Of a DNA stretch of 5,424 nucleotides, positions 1 to 5,424 are shown piece by piece (positions within the stretch are counted from its first letter, which is position 1; each line of letters starts with the position of its first letter). Below the pieces are notes generated by a model. The model did not search any database. It saw only the letters and a list, made by a program, of their open reading frames with translations, and had not been told where the DNA came from. The position numbers and the translations under genes were made by a program. The stretch is from Bacteroidales bacterium (lineage in GTDB: Bacteria; Bacteroidota; Bacteroidia; Bacteroidales; P3). The stretch lies in the NCBI GenBank assembly GCA_017647065.1, contig JAGCLI010000113.1, positions 1 to 5,424 on the forward strand, given 5' to 3'.

Positions 1-2184
1 ATGAACACAACCGACAACATAGAAAACTCAATCAGTTCATTAGTAGAAACATTCGTTCTTGCATGTCTATTTGTAGTTATAGTAGTACTATTCTTCCTTG
101 GAGAATGGCGAGCAACCATTATTATTATGGTAACAATCCCTGTTGCCCTTATTGCATCGTTTATTTACCTATTAATAACCGGCAACACAATCAACATTAT
201 CTCAATGTCAGCTCTGTCGATTGCCTTAGGTATGGTGGTCGATGACGCAATCGTTGTCTTAGAAAACGTAACCACACACATAGAACGAGGAAGTAAACCA
301 AAAGAAGCAGCAATTTACGGAACAAACGAAGTAGCCGTTGCCGTAATAGCAACAACCCTTACCCTACTTGCAGTATTCTTCCCATTCACTATGATGGGTG
401 GAATGGCAGGAATTATGTTTAAGCAATTAGGTTGGATGATTTGTATCATCATGATAGTATCAACAGCCTCAGCCCTTACACTTACTTCGATGATGTGTTC
501 AATAATGCTTAAAAGAGAAAAAGACAAAAAACACAACAAAGCATTTAAAACAATATACACTCCAATCAAAAAAGGCTTAGACAAACTTGACGTATTATAC
601 GAAAGACTTCTAACTTGGGCTGTAAGACATAAAATGATTACCTTTATAATTGCTTGTGCGATGTTTGTAATCACATTAGTTATGGCAGGCAGATTAGGCT
701 CTGAATTCATACCAGCATCGGACAATGGACAAATAACAGGAAATATAGAACTGCCAGCAGGAGCAAATGTAGATAGATCGAAAGAAATAGCACAACGATT
801 AGAAAAAGCAATAGCACAAAAAGTTCCTGAAAAGAAATCATTCACCTATACAGTCGGCACACCATCAGATGATGACAACAACTCATTTGCGATGATGAAC
901 GCCTCAGGAAGTAACTACATATCATTCAGACTAAGACTTAAAGACGTAGAAGAACGCGAACGCACAATGTTTGAAATAGCCGAAGAATTAAGAGCAGAAA
1001 TTGGCACATACACCGAAGTAGATAAATTCTCTGTTTCAGCAGGAGGCGGTGGGGGAATGACCTCTGGTAGTACAATCGATGTTGAAATCTTTGGTTACGA
1101 CTTTGGAGTAACAGAAAGAATAGCCGAAGACGTAAAACACGCTATGGAAAACATAGAAGGATTGAAAGACGTAAGAATCGATAGAGAAGACTACAAACCT
1201 CAATTCCAAATAGAATTTGATAGAGAAAAATTAGCCTTAAACGGATTAAATGTAGCAACGGCTTCATCATTTGTTCGTAACAGAATGAACGGTATGACAG
1301 CCTCAATCTTCCGTGAAGATGGAGAAGAATACAAAATAAAGATAAGAAACGATCGCGCACACCGTCAATCAATCGAAGACATTGAAAACATCTTAATCTA
1401 CAACTCACAAGGTAAAGCCATAAGACTATCAGAAGTAGCAGAAGTAGTAGAACGTCAAGCACCACCTTCAATAAAACGTCAAGACAGAGAAAGAGTAGTA
1501 AAAGTAACAGCAACACTTTACGGAACAACCCTTGACGTTGCAGTTGCCAACATTCAAAATCAACTTGACCAAATGGACATTCCTGTTGAAATAGGAACAA
1601 AAATAGGAGGATCATTTGAAGACCAACAAGAATCATTTGGCGATATGGGAATGCTACTTATACTAATCCTTGTATTAGTTTACATAGTAATGGCAGCACA
1701 ATTTGAATCACTACGCTATCCATTCATTATAATGTTCTCAGTTCCGTTTGCCTTTGTAGGATTGATACTTTCACTCTTTATGACCGGCGAAACACTTAAC
1801 CTAATGAGCCTTATCGGAGGAGTAATGCTTGTGGGAATCGTAGTAAAGAACGGAATCGTGCTTGTGGACTACATTAACCTAAACAGAGAAAGAGGAATGG
1901 GAATCAGTCAAGCCGTAATCTTAGGAGGAAAATCAAGATTACGTCCCGTACTTATGACCTCTGCAACCACAATCCTTGGTATGGTTCCAATGGCAATGGG
2001 AATTGGAGAAGGAAGTGAACTATGGCAACCAATGGGTATAGCAATCGTAGGAGGATTGACCGTTTCCACACTCGTAACCCTTGTAATCATTCCAACAGTC
2101 TATTGTTGGTTTGCATCAAGAGAAGTAAAATCATACAGAAAGAAACACTCATTACATTTAAGTCGTAGAACCGTAAAAGAATAA
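1..2184 (+). CDS. RND-family efflux transporter permease (AcrB/HAE1-like), C-terminal part; 5' end outside window
   Basis: This is the inner-membrane, proton-driven pump subunit of a tripartite efflux system that would work with a periplasmic adaptor and a TolC-like channel. The 727 visible residues begin just before transmembrane helix 2, so roughly 300 N-terminal residues of a usual ~1,040 are missing; the ATG at base 1 is probably an internal Met. Helices 2-6 span about residues 13-166 and helix 7 about 211-230. The second periplasmic porter/docking domain covers about 235-545, and helices 8-12 about 550-710. Helix 4 carries the proton-relay pair D81-D82 in GMVVDDAIVV, and helix 10 carries K616 in GIVVKNGIVLVDY. 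This D-D/K pattern is that of drug-type (HAE1) pumps. A run of five glycines lies at residues 348-352. The stop TAA is 4 bases before the PII-like gene. The family is certain; the substrate cannot be read from sequence. Confidence 0.95.
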   Translation: MNTTDNIENSISSLVETFVLACLFVVIVVLFFLGEWRATIIIMVTIPVALIASFIYLLITGNTINIISMSALSIALGMVVDDAIVVLENVTTHIERGSKPKEAAIYGTNEVAVAVIATTLTLLAVFFPFTMMGGMAGIMFKQLGWMICIIMIVSTASALTLTSMMCSIMLKREKDKKHNKAFKTIYTPIKKGLDKLDVLYERLLTWAVRHKMITFIIACAMFVITLVMAGRLGSEFIPASDNGQITGNIELPAGANVDRSKEIAQRLEKAIAQKVPEKKSFTYTVGTPSDDDNNSFAMMNASGSNYISFRLRLKDVEERERTMFEIAEELRAEIGTYTEVDKFSVSAGGGGGMTSGSTIDVEIFGYDFGVTERIAEDVKHAMENIEGLKDVRIDREDYKPQFQIEFDREKLALNGLNVATASSFVRNRMNGMTASIFREDGEEYKIKIRNDRAHRQSIEDIENILIYNSQGKAIRLSEVAEVVERQAPPSIKRQDRERVVKVTATLYGTTLDVAVANIQNQLDQMDIPVEIGTKIGGSFEDQQESFGDMGMLLILILVLVYIVMAAQFESLRYPFIIMFSVPFAFVGLILSLFMTGETLNLMSLIGGVMLVGIVVKNGIVLVDYINLNRERGMGISQAVILGGKSRLRPVLMTSATTILGMVPMAMGIGEGSELWQPMGIAIVGGLTVSTLVTLVIIPTVYCWFASREVKSYRKKHSLHLSRRTVKE

Positions 2185-2188
2185 GAAG

Positions 2189-2479
2189 ATGAAAGCAGCA
2201 TTTATAGCATATAACCAAGCCCACGTGCAAGACATAGAAGACATTCTTCATCAATTATCAATCAGAGGCTACACACGTTGGCAAGACATTCAAGGAAGAG
2301 GCACAAAAACGGGAGAACCACACTTAGGTTCTCACGCTTGGCCAGCAAAAAACATGGCAACACTTTGCATAGTTGATGACAACATAGCCCCTATCCTTAA
2401 AAAAAGAATACAAGCCTTAGACAACTCAGCACCCGAACAAGGATTAAGAATCTTCTTTTGGGAAGCAATAGATGTATAA
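2189..2479 (+). CDS. small PII-like protein (probable PII-NG type) coupled to RND efflux gene
   Basis: This 96-residue soluble protein has a predicted ferredoxin-like order: strand 2-8, helix 12-26, strand 28-36, loop 37-55, strand 56-62, helix 67-77, strand 85-95. That resembles the GlnB/PII and CutA1 fold. The loop between strands, GRGTKTGEPHLGSHAWP (residues 36-52), is where PII proteins carry their T-loop and matches my memory of the PII 'new group' found beside RND efflux genes. It lacks the canonical uridylylated T-loop tyrosine context, so control by GlnD is unlikely. The start is ATG 4 bases after the permease stop, with AGAAG just upstream, which suggests co-translation. A plausible role is sensing a small ligand or metal and tuning the pump; that is inference. 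H45, H49 and C60 are candidate metal ligands. Family call fairly confident, function not. Confidence 0.72.
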   Translation: MKAAFIAYNQAHVQDIEDILHQLSIRGYTRWQDIQGRGTKTGEPHLGSHAWPAKNMATLCIVDDNIAPILKKRIQALDNSAPEQGLRIFFWEAIDV

Positions 2480-2491
2480 CAAACATTCAAA

Positions 2492-2525
2492 AAAGGAGCA
2501 ACGTTAATCACAACGTTGCTCCTTT
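2492..2525. terminator. bidirectional intrinsic terminator between convergent genes
   Basis: There is a perfect 14-bp inverted repeat (2492-2505 against 2512-2525, arm AAAGGAGCAACGTT) with a 6-base loop. On the + strand it ends in TTT and then an AT-rich stretch. On the - strand it is followed by six T (bases 2494 down to 2489). It lies 12 bases after the PII-like stop and 9 bases beyond the rhuM stop, so it can end transcription from both sides. Confidence 0.9.
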
Positions 2526-2534
2526 AATATAATC

Positions 2535-3300
2535 TCAATCAATTTCATTTAAAAACCTTTTGAGTTGTATATCAAAATCTGAATTTATTATTTGCGTTTT
2601 ATTAAATATATCATATTCTTGTTCAGCTTTAATTTTTGCTTGCTCAGTTGAGACATTTCCCTTATCAGGCAAAATCCTATAATCCATAAACGCTAAAAAC
2701 TTATTGACACTTTCAGCAAATTGTTCCATATTAAAAACATTTTGACGTTCAATAAGGCTTTCTATATAATCAAAATAAGAAGACACAGTACGCTCTAAGC
2801 TTTTAATTTCATTCTCTTTAAGATAATTTTTGCCATATTCTTCGTTCACTCGCTCTTATGGAACGTATTCTTTCGAGCAACTCTTGAAAATAATCTACCC
2901 CAAAAGTTGTTTTACCTTGTTTTAAGCGTTCATCATCAAGTGCAAACCCTTTTTGAATAAACTCTTTCAACACCTTTGTCGCCCAAACCCTAAAATGAGT
3001 AGCTTTAACAGAGTTCACACGATAGCCAACAGAGATAATCGCATCAAGAGAATAAAATTGAGTATTATAGACCTTTCCATCCTCAGCAGTATGTGCAATT
3101 TTTACACATACTGAATCTTGTTCTAATTCAAGCGTTTCAAATATATTTTTAAGATGTTTTGAAATCACTGTTCTATCTACGTCAAAAAGTTTTGCCATTG
3201 CCTTTTGCGTACACCAAAGAGTTTCATCTCTGACAATTACTTGAACGTTTGCATCTTCATTAGGCAAATTATATAAAATGAATTGTATTTCCTGTAACAT
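2535..3300 (-). pseudogene. RhuM-family (Virulence_RhuM) protein gene disrupted by an internal deletion and frameshift
   Basis: Two overlapping frames together match the start and end of RhuM-like proteins, whose biochemical role is not established; the family is named after rhuM of Salmonella pathogenicity island SPI-3. The upstream frame (3300-2818) gives 160 residues with the N-terminal helix-turn-helix-like block WCTQKAMAKLFDVDRTVISK (29-48), then SLDAIISVGYRVNS (84-97), the FRVWAT block, LDDERLKQGK (121-130) and IRASERRIW, and stops at TAA soon after. The other frame (2849-2535) resumes at KNYLKENEI and continues through YFDYIESLIERQ, FNMEQFAESVNKFL and YDIFNKTQ, the usual C-terminal end. 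From memory of the family, about 75 residues between IWQK and KNYL are absent. I start at ATG 3300 because the longer in-frame start at 3342 lies upstream of the -7 promoter element. Whether the fragments are still expressed is unknown. Confidence 0.8.
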
Positions 3301-3319
3301 AATTTCTATGATTGTTCTA

Positions 3320-3352
3320 CAAAAATACCAAGAATTTTTCAATCAAAACAAA
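3320..3352 (-). promoter_or_regulatory. predicted Bacteroidota-type promoter for the RhuM-family gene
   Basis: Read on the - strand, TTTG (3352-3349) is followed after 21 bases by TATTTTTG (3327-3320), an exact match to the TAnnTTTG -7 consensus. Transcription would start near 3313, giving a leader of only about a dozen bases before ATG 3300. No Shine-Dalgarno sequence is seen, which is usual in this phylum. The region is AT-rich, so chance matches are possible. Confidence 0.6.
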
Positions 3353-3370
3353 GAAAAAACAAATAAAAAC

Positions 3371-3410
3371 AAAAAAATCATATCCTATTTTTGCAGGATA
3401 TGATTTTTTT
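3371..3410. repeat. perfect 16-bp palindrome in the divergent intergenic region (operator or insulating terminator)
   Basis: The arms at 3371-3386 and 3395-3410 (AAAAAAATCATATCCT and its reverse complement) are perfect and enclose an 8-base loop. It resembles a bidirectional intrinsic terminator: the + strand continues into nine T (3404-3412) and the - strand has seven T. Neither adjacent gene ends here. The loop contains the TTTG (3390-3393) that serves as the predicted -33 element of the rightward promoter, so the palindrome could instead be a repressor site. Confidence 0.7.
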
Positions 3411-3419
3411 TTATCTTTG
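3390..3419 (+). promoter_or_regulatory. predicted Bacteroidota-type promoter for the TM2-domain gene
   Basis: TTTG at 3390-3393 and TATCTTTG at 3412-3419 (exact TAnnTTTG) are separated by 18 bases. The -33 element lies in the loop of the palindrome at 3371-3410 and the -7 element begins just after its right arm. Transcription would start near 3426, leaving a short A-rich leader before ATG 3443. Confidence 0.68.
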
Positions 3420-3442
3420 CAGAAATTTTAAACTTAAACATC

Positions 3443-3910
3443 ATGAAGAGAATAATCTTTTTAGCATTTTTATCATTAGTTACGATAAGCACAAACGCCT
3501 TTTCACAAGACACAATCGCAGCAAAAGAAACAAAAGAATGTAGCAAAGGCATAAAAACAGCAGAAGATGCCATAATAGTCCAATTTTTGATTGAGCACAA
3601 AAACTATTTCAACGACTTCGATTTAGATATACTTAAAGCCGATTTAGAAAGTCTTTCAAAGGAAGAGCTAAAACTCTTTATGGAGACAGACTTTGTTAAT
3701 CCAAACGTAAACTTTGCCGTTTCAATTCTCACAAATGTTTTAGGCGTTGATAGATTTGTTATCGGACAAACAGACATCGGCTTATTAAAACTGCTAACCG
3801 TAGGAGGATTGGGCGTTTGGGCGATAATAGATTGGTTTCAAATCAAAGAGCTAACAAAAGAATACAACTTCAATAAAGCAGAAGAAATCATATATATAAT
3901 AAAAGACTAA
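3443..3910 (+). CDS. exported TM2-domain membrane protein
   Basis: The 155-residue product has an N-terminal signal peptide: positive MKR, hydrophobic stretch 4-17, likely cleavage in NAFSQD near residues 20-22. A middle segment (about 25-85) is charged and mostly helical, with no motif I recognise. The C-terminal 88-135 region is a TM2 domain: a first membrane helix (about 88-107) ending in GVDRF (the DRF of the family, residues 103-105), a short turn with IGQTDIG, and a second helix (112-132) with LLKLLTVGGLGVWAIIDWF. TM2 proteins occur from bacteria to animals and their bacterial function is not settled. ATG 3443 is preceded by an A-rich leader without a Shine-Dalgarno site. It is transcribed alone, divergent from the rhuM remnant and convergent with the transferase operon. 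Domain call confident, role unknown. Confidence 0.85.
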   Translation: MKRIIFLAFLSLVTISTNAFSQDTIAAKETKECSKGIKTAEDAIIVQFLIEHKNYFNDFDLDILKADLESLSKEELKLFMETDFVNPNVNFAVSILTNVLGVDRFVIGQTDIGLLKLLTVGGLGVWAIIDWFQIKELTKEYNFNKAEEIIYIIKD

Positions 3911-3911
3911 A

Positions 3912-3990
3912 ATAAAACAAAGAAATAATTTGATAAAACAAAGAAAAAAACATTTTTTTCTTTGTTTTATTTTTTTTATTCAAAGAAAAA
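3912..3990. repeat. cluster of A-rich direct and inverted repeats after the TM2 gene
   Basis: The 14-mer ATAAAACAAAGAAA occurs at 3912-3925 and again at 3933-3946. Its inverted form fills 3953-3970, and a shorter direct copy (CAAAGAAAAA) lies at 3981-3990. A 15-base copy of AAAACAAAGAAAAAA also appears at 3345-3359, on the far side of the TM2 gene. The sequence is low in complexity, which lowers its significance. Confidence 0.6.
3933..3977 (+). terminator. intrinsic terminator of the TM2-domain gene
   Basis: An 18-bp inverted repeat (3933-3950 against 3953-3970) with only CA at its centre is followed by a T run reaching 3977. The few innermost pairs must open to make a real loop. The stem is almost all A-T with two G-C pairs, so it is weaker than the 2492-2525 hairpin. 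It begins 23 bases after the TM2 stop. The central arm can also pair with 3981-3990. Confidence 0.65.
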
Positions 3991-4005
3991 TTTTACTAAG
4001 ACTGC

Positions 4006-4548
4006 TTATACTTCAAAGCAAAGACTAAGATGATATTCCTTTGCTTGATATTGTATATTATATTGACTGCCTATTGTTAAAGAATTAGGAATTACAGAAA
4101 ATTTATTAAAGCCTCCTGCTATCCCTTCGCCTGTGCATTTGACGAATGCTTCTTTCTGAGTCCATATTTTTGTAAATGCTTCATCTTGCTCTTCTTTTGG
4201 CAGTGAAGAAAGATAGATATATTCCTCTTGATGAAAGTAGCGTTTTGCTAAATTAAGGTTACATTTTCTTGTGTTTTCAATATCTATTCCTATCTCTTTA
4301 TCGTGGAGGGCTATTGCTATGTGTGATTTTGTGTGAGAGATAGAAAAATGTAGATTTTCATTATATAAAAAATAAGGTTTGCCTTTTTCCTTCACTGCAA
4401 TAGTGGTTGGAAAAGACAAACCTTTTTCTTTGATTATTGAAAGTAATTGTTGTTTTGCAAGTAGTGAGATTTGCTTTGGGCGAGACAAAGATTTGTCAAT
4501 GCCAAACGCCTTTTCACAATCCTCTATCTTGAAAACAAAGTACTCCAA
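4006..4548 (-). CDS. 4'-phosphopantetheinyl transferase, Sfp superfamily
   Basis: The enzyme moves the phosphopantetheine arm of coenzyme A onto a serine of acyl or peptidyl carrier proteins in the cytoplasm, switching apo to holo form. The 180 residues show the family motifs in order: GKPYF (56-60), HFSISHTKSH (67-76), IGIDIE (86-91, with Mg2+ ligands D89 and E91), and FTKIWTQKEAFVKCTGEG (125-142), the W-x3-KEA-x2-K-x2-G signature with E133 as third acidic ligand and K137. The length is near the short end for Sfp enzymes. The start is TTG: the codon five upstream is an in-frame stop and no in-frame ATG exists, so the gene depends on a weak start 4 bases after the FKBP stop, which points to translational coupling. 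It probably serves fatty-acid ACP or a secondary-metabolite carrier; no carrier gene is in the window. Confidence 0.93.
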   Translation of the reverse strand: MEYFVFKIEDCEKAFGIDKSLSRPKQISLLAKQQLLSIIKEKGLSFPTTIAVKEKGKPYFLYNENLHFSISHTKSHIAIALHDKEIGIDIENTRKCNLNLAKRYFHQEEYIYLSSLPKEEQDEAFTKIWTQKEAFVKCTGEGIAGGFNKFSVIPNSLTIGSQYNIQYQAKEYHLSLCFEV

Positions 4549-4552
4549 TTTA

Positions 4553-5173
4553 CTATTTTATGTCTAATAACTCTACTTCAAATATCAATGTGCTACCTGC
4601 TGGAATTGTTCCAACAGCTTGGTCTCCGTAAGCAAGGTCAGCAGGAATGAAGAATTTGTATTTGCTTCCTATGCTCATAAGTTGCACTCCTTCTGTCCAA
4701 CCTGCGATTACTTGATTCAAAGGGAAAGAGATTGGTTCGCCTCTTTCAACTGATGAATCGAAAACTTGACCATTTAAAAGCGTACCGTGATAGTGTACAT
4801 GTACGGTATCTGTTGCAGCAGGCTTTCTTCCTTCTGCTCCTTTTATTACTTGGTATTGTAATCCGCTCTTTGTTTCAAATACTCCTGGGTTATTACGGTT
4901 TACTTCCATAAATGCAGCACCTTCAGCTCTTGCTTTCTTGCCTTGTTCTGCCATTTGAGCTTGTTTTTTTGCTTGCATTTCTTGTTGCCAACGAAGCATT
5001 ACCTCATTTTTTTCGTTTTCTGACAAAAGATTTTCGCTTTTTCCTGTTGCAGCAGCTTTCAATGCTTCTACCAATACATCAACATCTATGTCGTATCCTT
5101 CTCTTTGGAAAGAGAATCCTATATCTTCTCCTATGATATAGCTAATTTTTTGAGTGTCGTTTGTTAATTTCAT
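4553..5173 (-). CDS. FKBP-type peptidyl-prolyl cis-trans isomerase (FklB/MIP-like)
   Basis: It catalyses cis-trans isomerisation of X-Pro bonds in folding proteins. At 206 residues it equals my recollection of E. coli FklB. Residues 1-95 form the helical FKBP N-terminal dimerisation domain, with a charged Q/K/E-rich long helix at about 52-90. The FKBP catalytic domain spans about 100-206, and the usual pocket residues are present: Y128 (HYHG), F138-D139 (VFDSS), F150 (ISFPL), V155-I156 and W159 (QVIAGW), Y182 (LAYGD) and F198. There is no signal peptide or lipobox after MKLTNDTQK, so it is probably cytoplasmic. ATG 5173 is preceded by a purine-rich AAGAAGAAAG that can act as ribosome binding site. 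It lies 11 bases after the S46 peptidase stop and 4 bases before the transferase start, so the three form one transcription unit. Confidence 0.94.
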   Translation of the reverse strand: MKLTNDTQKISYIIGEDIGFSFQREGYDIDVDVLVEALKAAATGKSENLLSENEKNEVMLRWQQEMQAKKQAQMAEQGKKARAEGAAFMEVNRNNPGVFETKSGLQYQVIKGAEGRKPAATDTVHVHYHGTLLNGQVFDSSVERGEPISFPLNQVIAGWTEGVQLMSIGSKYKFFIPADLAYGDQAVGTIPAGSTLIFEVELLDIK

Positions 5174-5184
5174 TTTCTTTCTTC

Positions 5185-5424
5185 TTATTTTACTATTGTT
5201 AATTCATCTATCAATCTCTTTGCTCCTGCAAATTTGTCCATAACAAATAGAACGTAACGTGCATCTACGTTGATTGTTCTTTGCAATTCAGGTTCGAATG
5301 CAATATCTCCGCTCATTGCTTCCCAGTTTCCGTCAAATGCAAGTCCTATTAGGTGTCCTTCTGCATTCAAGATAGGGCTTCCTGAGTTTCCTCCTGTAAT
5401 ATCGTTGTTTGAAAGGAAGCAAAC
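5185..5424 (-). CDS. dpp7: S46-family dipeptidyl-peptidase, DPP7 type, C-terminal end only
   Basis: S46 peptidases are secreted or periplasmic serine enzymes that remove dipeptides from peptide N-termini, feeding asaccharolytic Bacteroidota. The window holds the last 79 residues of about 700. They open with [15 protein letters not shown], and S14 of the fragment (bases 5385-5383) in GGNSGSP is the nucleophile. [19 protein letters not shown] follows. The Gly of FDGNWE (fragment residue 32, 18 after the Ser) occupies the position that is Arg673 in Porphyromonas gingivalis DPP11. Gly there marks the DPP7 type, which prefers hydrophobic P1 residues over Asp/Glu. The end, [29 protein letters not shown], matches the closing segment of DPP7 as I remember it. 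The gene is the first visible member of the leftward operon; its promoter, signal peptide and catalytic His and Asp lie beyond the window. Confidence 0.92.
   Translation of the reverse strand, partial: VCFLSNNDITGGNSGSPILNAEGHLIGLAFDGNWEAMSGDIAFEPELQRTINVDARYVLFVMDKFAGAKRLIDELTIVK

Noticed and set aside
315..845. 176-codon open frame on the - strand
   Set aside because: It is antisense to the permease membrane and porter region, with no motif, leader or neighbour supporting it.
1142..1636. 164-codon open frame on the - strand, very rich in Leu
   Set aside because: It lies wholly antisense to the well-matched RND permease, and its poly-Leu composition is what AGA/GAA/GTA-rich codons give when read backwards. 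No domain is recognisable.
2535..2849. Downstream RhuM fragment as an independent 104-residue gene starting at GTG 2849
   Set aside because: Residues after the first six match the C-terminal end of RhuM proteins, the GTG lies inside the conserved coding sequence of the upstream frame, and no ribosome binding site is seen. A deletion remnant is simpler.
3301..3342. Longer in-frame start for the RhuM-family gene at 3342
   Set aside because: It would add 14 residues not typical of the family and lies upstream of the TATTTTTG -7 element, so a transcript from that promoter could not include it. ATG 3300 fits better.
3301..3442. Possible small RNA or riboswitch in the divergent intergenic region
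   Set aside because: Apart from the two promoters and the palindrome the sequence is plain A/T-rich; the predicted transcribed leaders are too short to hold a riboswitch.
3385..3600. 71-codon open frame on the - strand over the palindrome and the start of the TM2 gene
   Set aside because: It overlaps the TM2 signal-peptide coding region and the promoter palindrome in antisense and has no recognisable features.
4912..5136. 74-codon + strand open frame rich in Leu and Phe
   Set aside because: It is antisense to the helical N-terminal domain of the FKBP gene; its hydrophobic composition comes from Lys/Glu/Gln-rich codons read backwards.

Overview
The window looks like chromosomal DNA of a low-GC member of the Bacteroidota, most likely order Bacteroidales. 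Three things point there: a DPP7-type S46 peptidase typical of that phylum, A-rich leaders with little or no Shine-Dalgarno sequence, and two good matches to the Bacteroidota core promoter (TTTG at -33, TAnnTTTG at -7). The standard bacterial code fits, since TAA, TAG and TGA all serve as stops. I cannot name the genus.

Layout from left to right. (a) Bases 1-2479 (+): the C-terminal two thirds of a drug-type RND efflux permease, then, 4 bases after its stop, a 96-residue PII-like protein. The pair probably forms the end of an efflux operon and stops at a strong bidirectional hairpin at 2492-2525. (b) Bases 2535-3300 (-): a RhuM-family gene that appears broken by an internal, frame-changing deletion. 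(c) Bases 3301-3442: a divergent promoter region holding a perfect 16-bp palindrome. (d) Bases 3443-3910 (+): a small exported protein with a C-terminal TM2 domain, ending at a long A/T-rich terminator hairpin. (e) Bases 4006-5424 (-): an operon-like run of three genes in the order S46 dipeptidyl-peptidase 7 (3' end only), FklB-like FKBP peptidyl-prolyl isomerase, Sfp-type 4'-phosphopantetheinyl transferase. Gaps are 11 and 4 bases, and the last gene uses a TTG start that is probably translationally coupled.

How the parts relate. The efflux permease and PII-like protein are a plausible functional pair, because a PII subgroup is known to sit beside RND efflux genes. The peptidase, isomerase and transferase share a transcript but act in different compartments, so their link may be only transcriptional. 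The rhuM remnant and the TM2 gene are the accessory-looking part. I see no RNA genes, CRISPR array, insertion sequence or origin. No wholly new system is evident. The items most worth a second look are the rhuM deletion junction, the palindrome over the TM2 promoter, and the PII-like/RND pairing.
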